A DNA stretch of 57,838 bases from an uncultured Collinsella sp. (lineage in GTDB: Bacteria; Actinomycetota; Coriobacteriia; Coriobacteriales; Coriobacteriaceae): the NCBI GenBank assembly GCA_900548265.1, contig URKG01000012.1, forward strand, positions 1-57,838, written 5' to 3'. Shown here piece after piece: positions 15,097-23,708 of this stretch (its first letter is position 1; each line of letters starts with the position of its first letter). The translations under genes and the position numbers were made by a program. The notes under the pieces are model-generated. The model was not told the origin of the DNA and did no database searches. It saw only the letters and a list, made by a program, of their open reading frames with translations.

Positions 15097-17589
15097 ATGA
15101 CCGCAACCGCCAGTCGAACCACCAACCGCAGACCCGAGCTCTTGGCCCCCGCCGGAGGCCCGGAGCCCTTTGCCGCCGCACTCGCTGCCGGGGCAGACGC
15201 CATCTACTGCGGCATGGGCAGCTTCAACGCCCGCCGCAAGGCCACCAACTTTACCGACGAGGCCTTTGAGCAGGCCTGCCGTGCTGCACACCTGGCCGGG
15301 TCGCGCGTCTACGTCACGGTCAACATCGTCATCAAGCAGTCCGAGATGGACGATGCGCTGCAACTCATCCATCGTTGCTCCACGCTGGGCGCCGACGCCT
15401 TCATCATCCAAGACTGGGGCCTGTTCTTTGAGGTCAAGCGCACGATGCCCGGCATCGAGACACATATCTCAACCCAGGCGAACATCCATGACGACCGCGG
15501 GACTATCTGGTGCCGCGAGCAGGGCGCCGACCGCGTGACCCTCTCGCGCGAGCTTTCCATCGACGAGATTGCCGCCATTCACGATGCCGCGCCCGATGTG
15601 GACCTTGAAGTCTTTAGCCACGGTGCCATCTGCTTTTGCTACTCGGGCCTGTGCCTGCTCTCGAGCTTTGCCATGGCGGGCCGCTCGGCCAACCGCGGCA
15701 TGTGCGCTCAGCCCTGTCGCCTGCCTTACGAGCTGATCGACGAGAACGGCCGCACGCTCTCCCCTGCTGGTCGCGAGCGCGCTCTATGCCCGCGTGACAC
15801 CAACACCTCACAGCTTGTTCGCCGTCTGTATGACGCCGGCGCCGCATCGCTCAAGCTCGAGGGCCGCATGAAGGCGCCCGATTACGTGTACTCAATCGTC
15901 GATGTGTATCGTCACGAAATTGACGACATGCTGGCAGGGGTCGCCGTTGCCAAGGACGAGGAAGCCGCCCGCCAGCGCCAGCTCAAGCGCTGCTTCAACC
16001 GCGACTTTACGCACGCCTATCAGGACGGCACCTCGGGCGACGAGATGATGAGCTACGAGCGCTCCAACAACCGCGGCCAGATCGTGGGCACGGTGCTGGG
16101 CAGCCGCCCGGCCAACCGCGATGTGCGCGGCCTCAAGCCCGACGACCGCCGTCGCCGCGCCGCCATCGCCCGCATTGAGCTGTTTGAGCCCGTGGGCAAG
16201 GGCGACCTGCTGGAGCTTCGCCACGATAACGAGTTTGACCAGTTCCTGACCACCATTGCCGCCGATGATGCCGCCGCGGGCGATGTTATCGAGTGCCGCG
16301 TGCCCCGCAGCATGCCCGGGGGCTGCCGCGTCCGCGTGATTCGCAGTCAGCGTGCCATCGACGCCGCCGGTGCCGCGCTCAAGCGCGATGCGCTGCGCCG
16401 CCGAGCTGTTGATGTGTCCGTCGTGGCGCGCCTGGGCGAGCCGTTTACTGTCACACTCACTTGCTGCGACAACCCCGCGCTCACCGCCACCGCCACGGGC
16501 TTCACCGTCGAGGCCGCCAAGACCTGCGCGGTCAAGGCATCCGACCTGGTTGAGCATGTGGGCCGCATGGGCTCCTCGCCCTTTGAGGCGGCGAGCTTTG
16601 ATGTGGCGCTCGATGAGGGCTGCGGTATGGGCTTCTCTGCCGTGCACAAGGTGCGTGCCGCCGCCTGTAAGGCCTTGGAGGAGGCCATTCTGGAGCCGTA
16701 CGAGGAGCGCGCGAAGACGCTCGAGTTGCCGGTGCTCGACAAATGTACGCGCCCCATGCCCGAGCACTACCGCGACGAGCCGCAGATCTGCGCCGCCGTC
16801 ACCACGCTCGAAGCCGCCGAGGCGGCTCGTGCCGAGGGCGCCACGCGCATCTATATGACCACCGACGCGCTCGAGGCTGTCGGACTCTCCCCTGCCGATG
16901 CATTTGAGCAGGGTATCGTGCCCGTACTCGACGAGGTCTGCCGTGCCGTCGACCACGAGCGCGTCGACCCGTGGGTTGTTGCCGGTGCCACGGTGGCTAT
17001 TGGCAACATCTCCGAGCTTGCCCTGGCCGCCCAGGTTGGCGCCACGGCAGAAGTCCGCTCTTGTCTGCCCGTGCACAACACGGCCTGCATGGAGGCGCTT
17101 GCCGAGCGCGGAGCCGGTGCGTTTTGGCTCTCGCCCGAGATCACGCTCGACGAGATTGTCTCGCTCGGCGCCGCCGCGCCCGCGGCTCTGGGCATCACCG
17201 TCTTTGGCCGCCCGCGCGTCATGACAAGCGAGCATTGCATTCTGCAGGTCGCCAACGGCTGCATCCACGATTGCGCCAACTGCCGCCTGCGTGCCCGCAA
17301 GCTCTCGCTCAAGAATATCGACGGAAAGGTCATGCCCGTCCGCACCGACATCCACGGCCGCTCTCGCCTGTACGATGCTTATCCCATCGACCTCACGCCG
17401 CAGGTTCCTCAGCTGCTCGATGCCGGCGTGCGTCGTCTCATGGTGGACGGAACGCTGCTCGAGACGGATGAGGTGGGCCGTGCCGTCGCCCGCGTCCGTC
17501 GTGCCGTCGAGGCCGCGCAGGCCGGCCGCAAGCCCGCCGCCCGTCTGCGCGGGGCGACCTCGGGCTGCATGTTTGTGGGAATCAGCTAA
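15097..17589 (+). CDS. U32 family peptidase-like / RNA hydroxylase-like protein
   Basis: 830 residues. The N-terminal U32 domain starts RRPELLAPAGGPEPFAAAL, contains ADAIYCGMG and the U32 signature region EVFSHGAICFCYSGLCLLSS followed by NRGMCAQPCR. The long form with a C-terminal DUF3656-type segment resembles E. coli RlhA (23S rRNA C2501 hydroxylation) and TrhP-like tRNA hydroxylases; older annotations say collagenase-like protease. Clustered cysteines near CILQVANGCIHDCANCRLR could bind an iron-sulfur cluster. It ends 15 bp before an RluA-family RNA modification gene, which supports an RNA role by context. Confidence 0.85.
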   Translation: MTATASRTTNRRPELLAPAGGPEPFAAALAAGADAIYCGMGSFNARRKATNFTDEAFEQACRAAHLAGSRVYVTVNIVIKQSEMDDALQLIHRCSTLGADAFIIQDWGLFFEVKRTMPGIETHISTQANIHDDRGTIWCREQGADRVTLSRELSIDEIAAIHDAAPDVDLEVFSHGAICFCYSGLCLLSSFAMAGRSANRGMCAQPCRLPYELIDENGRTLSPAGRERALCPRDTNTSQLVRRLYDAGAASLKLEGRMKAPDYVYSIVDVYRHEIDDMLAGVAVAKDEEAARQRQLKRCFNRDFTHAYQDGTSGDEMMSYERSNNRGQIVGTVLGSRPANRDVRGLKPDDRRRRAAIARIELFEPVGKGDLLELRHDNEFDQFLTTIAADDAAAGDVIECRVPRSMPGGCRVRVIRSQRAIDAAGAALKRDALRRRAVDVSVVARLGEPFTVTLTCCDNPALTATATGFTVEAAKTCAVKASDLVEHVGRMGSSPFEAASFDVALDEGCGMGFSAVHKVRAAACKALEEAILEPYEERAKTLELPVLDKCTRPMPEHYRDEPQICAAVTTLEAAEAARAEGATRIYMTTDALEAVGLSPADAFEQGIVPVLDEVCRAVDHERVDPWVVAGATVAIGNISELALAAQVGATAEVRSCLPVHNTACMEALAERGAGAFWLSPEITLDEIVSLGAAAPAALGITVFGRPRVMTSEHCILQVANGCIHDCANCRLRARKLSLKNIDGKVMPVRTDIHGRSRLYDAYPIDLTPQVPQLLDAGVRRLMVDGTLLETDEVGRAVARVRRAVEAAQAGRKPAARLRGATSGCMFVGIS

Positions 17590-17604
17590 CCGAAAGGCTT
17601 ACAC

Positions 17605-18264
17605 GTGAACGAAGAACCTCAAGTCCTCTACTGCGACGCCTGGCTCATGGCCATCGACAAGCCCGCCGGCATGATCGTCCACGGCGACGGCACCGGCGAG
17701 CGCACGCTCACCGACTACGCCAGCGACCTGCTGCTGGCGATGGGCGACGGCTTTGCCGCGACCGACATGCAGCCGCTCAACCGCCTGGACCGCGACACCA
17801 CCGGCGTGGTGTTGTTCTCGCTCGACAAGCAGACGCAGCCCGCCTTTGACCAGATGGTCATCGACCACGCTTTCGAAAAGCACTACCTGGCGCTCGCCGA
17901 GGGCAAGATCGACTGGAACGAAAAGCTCATCGACAAGCCCATCGCCCGCGACCGTCACGACAGCCGCAAGATGCGCGTCGGCGCCAGCGGCAAGCCGTCT
18001 CAGACGCGCGTGAAGGTGCTCAAGCGTCTTAAGAGCCGTCGTGGCCTGCCCACGCGCTCGTATATCGATGTCGAGCTGCTCACCGGCCGCAAGCACCAAA
18101 TCCGTGTGCATCTGGCAAGCGAGCGCCATCCCCTGGTTGGCGACGACCTGTACGGAACGCCGCGCCCCTGCGGCCTGATGCTCCATGCCCACAGCGTGTC
18201 CTTTACGCATCCCGTAACCGGCGAGCACATCTACATCGAAGCCCCCTGCCCCTGGGAGCCCTAA
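17605..18264 (+). CDS. RluA-family pseudouridine synthase
   Basis: 219 residues from a GTG start preceded by GAAAGG. The catalytic motif is NRLDRDTTGVVLF, with the conserved Asp of the RluA HRLD motif (N replaces H). Downstream motifs KHYLALAEG, RKHQIRVHLAS and HPLVGDDLYG are diagnostic. There is no N-terminal S4 domain, unlike RluD, so it resembles the shorter RluA/TruC-like members. The target uridine in rRNA or tRNA cannot be told from sequence. Probably co-transcribed with the U32 gene. Confidence 0.9.
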   Translation: MNEEPQVLYCDAWLMAIDKPAGMIVHGDGTGERTLTDYASDLLLAMGDGFAATDMQPLNRLDRDTTGVVLFSLDKQTQPAFDQMVIDHAFEKHYLALAEGKIDWNEKLIDKPIARDRHDSRKMRVGASGKPSQTRVKVLKRLKSRRGLPTRSYIDVELLTGRKHQIRVHLASERHPLVGDDLYGTPRPCGLMLHAHSVSFTHPVTGEHIYIEAPCPWEP

Positions 18265-18303
18265 ACCACCACAATGGGGACAGGCACCTTTGTGGTGGTT
18301 TTG
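18264..18303 (+). repeat. GGGACAG-box hairpin, copy 1 (also terminator-like)
   Basis: CCACCACA pairs with TGTGGTGG around a loop containing ATGGGGACAGGCACC, followed by TTTT. It begins on the last base of the RluA-family stop codon. The whole 40 nt is identical to 20396-20435. It is correctly oriented to terminate the plus-strand operon. Confidence 0.85.
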
Positions 18304-18332
18304 CCGCAATGGCTCAGCCGCGATCCCAAAAC

Positions 18333-18629
18333 GTCTCGATCTGTAACAGCTGGAACCCATTTTCCGGTCTATCTGTTACAGATCGAGACATTTGAATCCC
18401 CCTCAAGGGAAAATCTCAATCTGTAACAACAACTCGGCAAAATCGGCCCAAGATGTTACAGATTGAGATATTCGGATCCCACCGGAGAAATCATCTCGAT
18501 CTGTAACATCTGGAGCCCGCATTTTGACCTTCCTGTTACAGATTGAGACGTTATGGGACCACCAGGAAAAATATCTCAGCTTGTAACATCTGGAACCCAT
18601 ATCCCTCTCTTCCTGTTACAGATCGAGAC
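18333..18629. repeat. 80-bp-period tandem array of inverted repeats (4 hairpins)
   Basis: Left arms of type TCTCRATCTGTAACA start at 18333, 18413, 18493 and 18573. Right arms of type TGTTACAGATYGAGA start at 18374, 18454, 18534 and 18614. Both series have a period of exactly 80 bp. Arms are 16 nt; hairpin loops are always 25 nt and inter-hairpin spacers always 23 nt. Loops and spacers are diverged but recognisably related between units, for example CTGGAACCCAT in units 1 and 4. The array fills the 444-bp gap between two convergent genes; nothing else but the preceding hairpin was seen there. Confidence 0.92.
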
Positions 18630-18708
18630 AAATCCCCAAACAGCAAAAGGCGGCAACGTCCCTGGTGGACGTTGCCGCCTTTCCATTGGCAAGACCCTTC
18701 CGCTCCCG

Positions 18709-20199
18709 CTACTCGGTAGCCTTGTCGAGAGGCTTCTTAAGGAAGCTCAGAACCAAGCAGCCGACCACAGCGCCGATAGCAAGGGCCAACAGGTACTGCA
18801 CCGGATTCGTGATGACCGCGATAACCCAGGCGCCACCATGCGGAGCGGGGCTCGCGCAACCAAAGAGCATCGACAGACCGCCGGCGGTCGCAGATCCCAG
18901 GATGCAGGCGGGCAACACGCGAAGCGGATCGGCCGCGGCAAAGGGAATGGCACCCTCGGTGATAAACGACAGACCCATGATGTAGTTCACCAGGCCTGCC
19001 TTGCGATCGGCCTCGGTCCAGCGATTCTTAAAGAACGTCGTGGAGAGCGCGATGACCAGCGGCGGTACCATACCGCCCGCCATGACGGCAGCCATGATCA
19101 TATTGCCCTGCAGCGTTTGCTCGGCAAGGGCCGCGGTGCCAAAGACATATGCGGCCTTGTTGATGGGACCACCCATGTCGGTCGCCTGCATGCCGGCGCA
19201 GATAATGCCCAAAAGAACGATGCTCGTGCCCGAAAGACCGTTGAGCGCGCCGCTAATGGCGGTGTTGATAACGCCCATAATCGGGTTAACGGCCATCATA
19301 AAGAGACTCGTAAAGAGAATGCCCAGCACGGGGTAGATGAGCATGGGCTTGATACCGTCGAGCGACTCGGGTAGCACGCTTGCAGCCTTCTTGAGCGCAT
19401 TGACGATAATGCCGGCGGCAAAACCGACCAGCAGCGCGCCCAAAAAGCCAGCAGAGACAAGCTGAGCCTGGGCATCGGCATCCATTGCCGTGGTGAGATA
19501 GCCCAACGTAAAGCCCTGCTTTGCAATCCAGCCACCCACAAAGCCCGCGGCCAAGCCCGGACGGTCAGCAATGGACATGGCAATATAGCCCGCAAGGATG
19601 GGGAGCATAAAGTTGAACGCCTGGTTGCCCGCAAGGTTAAAGAAGGCCGCGACCGGAGTGCTGTGGCCGTATGCGCTCGTGCCCAGCCCCGCCTGGTCCA
19701 GCAAGAACGAAAGCGCCATGAGGATGCCGCCGCCAACAACAAAGGGGAGCATGTGCGAAACGCCGTTCATCAGGTCCTTATAGACCCTGCGGCCCAAACC
19801 CTCGGATTCGCCCTCGGCAGCCGCCTGTACCGCGGCGCCGCCGGACACATGATGAATAGGCGCATTGCCCGCAAGCGCAATATTGATAAGTTCCTCGGCG
19901 TCATTAATGCCACGCGTCACCGCACAGGAGTAAACCGACTTGCCATCGAAGCGATCGAGCTCGACATTTTTATCCGCCGCAATGATGACACCCTTGGCAC
20001 CAGCGATGTCTGCCGCGGTCAGTACATTTTTAGCGCCGCCCGAACCCTGAGTCTCGACCTTAATGCTCACGCCCATCTTGGCTGCCTGGTCTTCCAACCC
20101 TTTGGCCGCCATAAATGTGTGAGCAATGCCCGTTGGACATGCCGTGATGGCAACGACATCGTAAGTGCCGCCCCCAACCTTCTCGTTTGCAGCTGACAT
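18709..20199 (-). CDS. fruA: PTS fructose-type EIIBC permease
   Basis: 496 residues. The N-terminal EIIB-fructose domain (about 12-110) has the phosphocysteine loop TACPTGIAHTF (C21). The EIIC domain (about 135-490) carries the membrane segments, with GGWIAKQGF, DMGGPINKAA and the FITEGAIPFAAADPLRVLP motif of fructose permeases. No EIIA domain is fused and no 1-phosphofructokinase gene is adjacent. Phosphate must therefore come from an EIIA encoded elsewhere, and the sugar could be fructose or a related ketose. The start follows AGGAGG. The leader (20200-20454) contains a long inverted repeat. Confidence 0.85.
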   Translation of the reverse strand: MSAANEKVGGGTYDVVAITACPTGIAHTFMAAKGLEDQAAKMGVSIKVETQGSGGAKNVLTAADIAGAKGVIIAADKNVELDRFDGKSVYSCAVTRGINDAEELINIALAGNAPIHHVSGGAAVQAAAEGESEGLGRRVYKDLMNGVSHMLPFVVGGGILMALSFLLDQAGLGTSAYGHSTPVAAFFNLAGNQAFNFMLPILAGYIAMSIADRPGLAAGFVGGWIAKQGFTLGYLTTAMDADAQAQLVSAGFLGALLVGFAAGIIVNALKKAASVLPESLDGIKPMLIYPVLGILFTSLFMMAVNPIMGVINTAISGALNGLSGTSIVLLGIICAGMQATDMGGPINKAAYVFGTAALAEQTLQGNMIMAAVMAGGMVPPLVIALSTTFFKNRWTEADRKAGLVNYIMGLSFITEGAIPFAAADPLRVLPACILGSATAGGLSMLFGCASPAPHGGAWVIAVITNPVQYLLALAIGAVVGCLVLSFLKKPLDKATE

Positions 20200-20320
20200 G
20201 TTTCCTCCTTTTGCACAAGCAGGCCCAGCCCTCCCCTTCTGAGGGTCACAACCTGCGTATTACCTTGTGTTTGAGTGATTGATAGCGCCGAAGTGACGGC
20301 GCTTTTAAGCGATATCTATA

Positions 20321-20394
20321 CGATGGCCCCGGCGGGCATGATCACGTCGTATGGAAACAGGGGTACTGGGAAATCATGCCCGACGGGGCCATCG
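20321..20394. repeat. Long inverted repeat upstream of the PTS EIIBC gene
   Basis: 22-nt arms at 20321-20342 and 20373-20394, starting CGATGGCCCCG, are complementary with one mismatch around a 30-nt centre. It lies 122 bp upstream of the permease start, between it and deoR. A smaller stem AGCGCCG/CGGCGCT (20284-20303) lies closer to the gene. Confidence 0.7.
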
Positions 20395-20395
20395 G

Positions 20396-20435
20396 AACCA
20401 CCACAATGGGGACAGGCACCTTTGTGGTGGTTTTG
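20396..20435 (+). repeat. GGGACAG-box hairpin, copy 2
   Basis: Identical over 40 nt to 18264-18303. Here no plus-strand gene precedes it; it lies 19 bp past the deoR stop, in reverse orientation relative to that gene. This is evidence for a dispersed element rather than a gene-specific terminator. Confidence 0.85.
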
Positions 20436-20454
20436 GCCTTACTTCGCCCCGTTG

Positions 20455-21201
20455 CTAAACCGTGATGACGTTTTCCATCGTCTGGTACTTGGCGGGCACT
20501 TCGCCCGCGGTGATAACCGTTGCGTCACGGAAGTCCGCGAATTTTACGGGAGCCACCATGCCAAACTTACTGGCGTCCGAGATTACGAAGCGTTTGGCTG
20601 TATGGCGCATCGAGATACGCTTGACCTGCGCTTCCTCGATATCGGGCGTCGTAAAGCCCTGCTCGGCGGCAATGCCGTTAGAACCCCAAAAGCCGCAGTT
20701 AAAGTTGTAGCGGTCTAGGGTTGCTAGAGCATCGGGGCCAACGAGCGCCTCGGTCTCGGGTTTAAGCTCGCCGCCCAGCACCACGGTGCGCATGCCGCGC
20801 ACAGCGAGATGCTGAGCATGGAGCACGGAATCAGTCACATAGGTGACCGATTCGAGATGCGGAAGATGCTCGATGAGCCTGAGCGTTGTCGAACCCGAAT
20901 CGATGTACACAAAGCTCTCGGGCTCCACGAGCGCCGCGGCGCGGGCGCAGATACGCTCCTTGTCGTCGTTATGGAGATCACTGCGCTCACTGATCGTTAG
21001 GTCGCGCGTCACATGCGCGCGCTCAAGACTTGTCGCGCCACCGTGCACCTTGGCGATGCGGTGCGCTCGGTCGAGCGTCTGTAGGTCGCGTCGAATGGTA
21101 GAGGCCGTCACGCCCAGGGCATCGGCAAGCTCGGGCACCGTTACCGAGCCAGCCTGCTGCACCATCGTCACGATCGCGTTGAGCCTATCTTCCGCAAGCA
21201 T
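20455..21201 (-). CDS. DeoR-family transcriptional regulator
   Basis: 248 residues. The N-terminal DeoR helix-turn-helix (about 5-56) reads RLNAIVTMVQQAGSVTVPEL, then GVTASTIRRDLQTLD. The DeoRC sugar-phosphate sensor follows with VYIDSGSTTLRLIEHLP, VTDSVLHAQHL and VVLGGELKPETEALVG. Such proteins repress sugar-catabolic genes and respond to phosphorylated sugars. It starts 3 bp after the oxidoreductase gene, so the two form an operon. The PTS EIIBC downstream is the likely but unproven target. Confidence 0.88.
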   Translation of the reverse strand: MLAEDRLNAIVTMVQQAGSVTVPELADALGVTASTIRRDLQTLDRAHRIAKVHGGATSLERAHVTRDLTISERSDLHNDDKERICARAAALVEPESFVYIDSGSTTLRLIEHLPHLESVTYVTDSVLHAQHLAVRGMRTVVLGGELKPETEALVGPDALATLDRYNFNCGFWGSNGIAAEQGFTTPDIEEAQVKRISMRHTAKRFVISDASKFGMVAPVKFADFRDATVITAGEVPAKYQTMENVITV

Positions 21202-21204
21202 CGC

Positions 21205-22284
21205 TTACTCCTCCTCGGGGTACACGACTCCCCAGTCGGCGCGGAGCTTGGTCATCAGCTCCATAACATCAGAAGCATAGCCCAGAAGCTCGCGCTTCGA
21301 ATCATCGCCGGCAACGGCCTTCTCCAGGTCGGCCATCTCGTAGCACAGGGCATAAGCCTCGGTGCCCGCGGCGACCTCCTCGCGATGACCGTCCGCGGTC
21401 CACACGATCGTCGCGTGATCGGCGCGCGGATACTCGTTGACCTCGACATAGCAATTGTCAAAGCTGATAATCGAGCGCTTTGGCTGCTTGGAGTGGAGCG
21501 TAAGGCTCACGACGCCCAGCTGCTGCTCGGCATTGCGGCAGACGATGCCGCCTGCAACGTCCACGCCGGTCTCGCAGGTATTGCCCAGAGACACGACCTC
21601 GGCTGGCTGGCTGGCCATAAACAGGCGCATGACGGACAGGGCGTATACGCCAATATCGAGCATGGCACCGCCAGCGAGGTTGCGATTATAGAAACGGTTG
21701 GTCAGGTCGCCGTACTCCTTGTAGCTACCAAAGTTGAGCTGAGCGAGGTTCATGTGGCCAAACTCGCCGGCATCCATGCGGCGGCGCAGCTCTTGATACA
21801 AGGGCATGTGGAGCACCGTGGTAGCGTCCATAAGGACCACGTTGTGTTCGGCGGCAATGGCGCGGGCCTCATCGAGCTCGGCGGAGTTGAGCGTGATGGC
21901 CTTCTCGCAGAGAACGTGCTTGCCGGCCGCCAGGGCGGCGCGCAGATAGGTGATATGGGTGTTGTGCGGGGTGGTGATGTAGACGGCGTCGATGTCAGGA
22001 TCGGCGTAGAGATCCTCAACCGTGTTATAGACCTTCTCGACGCCGTACTGGTCGGCAAAAGTCTGAGCCTTGGTGAGCGTGCGGTTGGCAACGCCCGTAA
22101 GCTTGCGGCCGGCCAGGGCAAGGGACTGAGCCATCTGGTTGGCAATAACGCCGCAACCGATCACAGCCCAACGGAGCTCGGGAGCCGTAAAGATGTCGTT
22201 AGGGAACGGCTTGTCCTGGACCGCAGCAAATGCTGCTTTGGCGGCTGCCGCGGCGTCGAGTGGAGCCTGCTTGGAATCTGCCAT
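21205..22284 (-). CDS. Gfo/Idh/MocA-family NAD(P)-dependent oxidoreductase
   Basis: 359 residues. A Rossmann domain begins at RWAVIGCGVIANQMAQSLA after a 37-residue leader. EKAITLN matches the family EKP/EKxx catalytic lysine motif, and GGAMLDIGVYAL contains the conserved G(G)xxxDxGxH-like site with Y in place of the usual His. The C-terminal half is the mixed beta-sheet substrate domain. It probably oxidises or reduces a sugar or inositol-like polyol; the substrate is unknown. It is translationally close-coupled to the downstream deoR-type regulator. Confidence 0.85.
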   Translation of the reverse strand: MADSKQAPLDAAAAAKAAFAAVQDKPFPNDIFTAPELRWAVIGCGVIANQMAQSLALAGRKLTGVANRTLTKAQTFADQYGVEKVYNTVEDLYADPDIDAVYITTPHNTHITYLRAALAAGKHVLCEKAITLNSAELDEARAIAAEHNVVLMDATTVLHMPLYQELRRRMDAGEFGHMNLAQLNFGSYKEYGDLTNRFYNRNLAGGAMLDIGVYALSVMRLFMASQPAEVVSLGNTCETGVDVAGGIVCRNAEQQLGVVSLTLHSKQPKRSIISFDNCYVEVNEYPRADHATIVWTADGHREEVAAGTEAYALCYEMADLEKAVAGDDSKRELLGYASDVMELMTKLRADWGVVYPEEE

Positions 22285-22560
22285 TATGTGTCTCCTGTGT
22301 CATAGAACGTCTTGCATTTCTGACAGCTCTATATTCGCACAAACACGCGCGTCTGTGCGCGTTTTTGCGTATCTCACCGTTAAACGGTCATTATTGCCCC
22401 GTAAACGGTGCATATATACGCATAGGTGCGTAATTAAACGCAATCTAACGCGCATAAACGCGCACACAAGCAATTTATACAGCACGACCCGCTCATTTAT
22501 GCTTACCCAGTTAGGATACTCATTTAAGTCTGTCCCCAATGAGTATCCCCAATGAGTAGG
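22285..22560 (-). promoter_or_regulatory. Upstream region of the oxidoreductase gene with nested repeats
   Basis: This AT-rich stretch contains CACCGTTAAACGGT (22377-22390) facing GTAAACGGTG (22402-22411), several ACGCGC/GCGCGT copies (22340-22465) and ATACGCATAGGTGCG near 22416. The arrangement looks like regulator-binding half-sites upstream of the oxidoreductase-deoR operon, but no single operator can be defined. Near its left boundary with rplX lies a short GGGACAG-box hairpin, listed separately. Confidence 0.4.
22514..22548. repeat. GGGACAG-box hairpin, copy 3 (variable arms)
   Basis: GGATACTCATT (22514-22524) pairs perfectly with AATGAGTATCC (22538-22548). The loop contains CTGTCCCC, the complement of GGGGACAG. 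Arms are unrelated to those at 18264. Confidence 0.65.
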
Positions 22561-22563
22561 GAT

Positions 22564-22599
22564 AAAAAAAGGCCCGGGTGCCGTGGCATCCGGGCCTTT
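22564..22599 (-). terminator. Terminator of the ribosomal-protein operon after rplX
   Basis: AAAGGCCCGGGTGCC (22568-22582) pairs with GGCATCCGGGCCTTT (22585-22599), with one wobble. The A-run at 22564-22570 gives a T-run on the transcript. Placed 27 bp after the rplX stop, it marks the end of the operon. Confidence 0.88.
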
Positions 22600-22625
22600 G
22601 CTAGCAACTTGATGTTGCGGGCAGC

Positions 22626-22931
22626 TTAGAACTTGTGGCCGCACTTCTTGCAGACGCGCAGCTTGTTCTTGCCGTCCTTCTCGTGACCGACGCGGGTAAC
22701 CTTACCGCACTCGGGGCAAACGAGATTGACGTTGGAGGCGTCGATGGGAGCCTCCTGCGAAACGATGCCGCCCTGCTGGTTGGCAGCGTTGGGCTTGACG
22801 GCCTTCTTAACGACCGAAACGCCCTCGACAACGACCTTGTTCTCGGCGGGGAGAGCACGCAGGACAACGCCCTGCTTGCCGCGATCCTTACCAGAGAGAA
22901 CCTGGACCTTATCGCCCTTCTTGATATACAT
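22626..22931 (-). CDS. rplX: 50S ribosomal protein L24
   Basis: 101 residues beginning MYIKKGDKVQVLSGKDRGKQ, the KOW motif that starts every bacterial L24. The C-terminal segment has CPECGKVTRVGHEKDG and CKKCGHKF, giving four cysteines that could bind zinc, as in C-plus forms of L24. It is an assembly-initiator protein binding the 5' domain of 23S rRNA. Unusually it is the last gene of this cluster: the normal next gene, rplE, is absent and a strong terminator follows. Confidence 0.95.
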   Translation of the reverse strand: MYIKKGDKVQVLSGKDRGKQGVVLRALPAENKVVVEGVSVVKKAVKPNAANQQGGIVSQEAPIDASNVNLVCPECGKVTRVGHEKDGKNKLRVCKKCGHKF

Positions 22932-22944
22932 ATATCTCCCCTAA

Positions 22945-23313
22945 CTACAGGGTCTCGGGAGCGAGCGAGACGATCTTCATGTACTTCTTGTCACGAAGCT
23001 CGCGAGCGACGGGCCCGAAGATACGGGTGCCGACGGGCGAACCATCGTTGTTGATGACAACGCAGGCGTTCTCATCAAAGCGAATGTAGGAGCCATCCTT
23101 GCGGCGGATCTCCTTAACGGTGCGAACGACGACGCAACGGACAACGTCTTTCTTCTTGACGTTGGCGCCAGGGGTAGCCTCCTGGACAGCACCGATGAAC
23201 ACATCGCCGATGCCTGCATAACGACGCTTGGAACCGCCAAGCACCTTGATGCAGCGAATCTTGCGAGCGCCGGAGTTGTCGGCGACGTTCAGCATGGTTT
23301 GCATCTGAATCAT
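22945..23313 (-). CDS. rplN: 50S ribosomal protein L14
   Basis: 122 residues, standard length. MIQMQTMLNVADNSGARKI and the C-terminal ARELRDKKYMKIVSLAPE are invariant-type L14 stretches. It binds 23S rRNA near the 30S interface (bridge B8). The start is preceded by GGAGGAA. It is 13 bp upstream of rplX and 118 bp downstream of rpsQ; that wider gap contains a dyad. Confidence 0.97.
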   Translation of the reverse strand: MIQMQTMLNVADNSGARKIRCIKVLGGSKRRYAGIGDVFIGAVQEATPGANVKKKDVVRCVVVRTVKEIRRKDGSYIRFDENACVVINNDGSPVGTRIFGPVARELRDKKYMKIVSLAPETL

Positions 23314-23336
23314 GGTAGATGTTCCTCCGAACTAAG

Positions 23337-23407
23337 AACCGAAGAGAGGTGCGCAGCCTTTAAACGGCCCGTGGTATGCAAGCCAGGCATACGCACATCT
23401 TCGGAAA
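23337..23407 (-). other. Dyad in the rplN-rpsQ gap
   Basis: ACCGAAGAG (23337-23345) faces TCTTCGG near 23398-23404, enclosing GTATGC...GCATAC (about 23373-23391). On the minus strand this forms a branched hairpin in front of rplN. No T-run follows; it may be a processing or regulatory structure. Confidence 0.4.
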
Positions 23408-23431
23408 CGTACAAGTCGTAAGAGCGACTGC

Positions 23432-23692
23432 TTATTTAGCGCGCTCGACGACCTCGATGAGGCGCCAACGCTTCATCTTGGACATAGGACGGGTCTCCAT
23501 AACGCGGACGGTATCGCCCACGCCAGCCGTGCACTCCTCGTCGTGAGCGTGCAGCTTCTTGGAGCTGGTCATCATCTTGCCGTACTTGGGGTGACGCTTG
23601 CGCTCGGTGATGGTGACAACAATGGTCTTGGCACCGGAGACGGAGGTAACGACACCCGTACGGACCTTACGCGAGTTACGCGAATCAGTCAT
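23432..23692 (-). CDS. rpsQ: 30S ribosomal protein S17
   Basis: 86 residues. RKVRTGVVTSVSGAKTIVVT and HPKYGKMMTSSKKLHAHDEE are the conserved OB-fold strands of S17, followed by GDTVRVMETRPMSKMKRWRL. It binds 16S rRNA helices 7 and 11 early in 30S assembly. It follows rpmC by 16 bp in the standard S10-operon order. Confidence 0.97.
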   Translation of the reverse strand: MTDSRNSRKVRTGVVTSVSGAKTIVVTITERKRHPKYGKMMTSSKKLHAHDEECTAGVGDTVRVMETRPMSKMKRWRLIEVVERAK

Positions 23693-23708
23693 GTTCTCTC
23701 CTTAGGTC

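Noticed and set aside
18333..18629. CRISPR array
   Set aside because: Regular 16-mers with 23-25-nt spacers look CRISPR-like, but repeats alternate in orientation, spacers are related to one another, and no cas genes are present.
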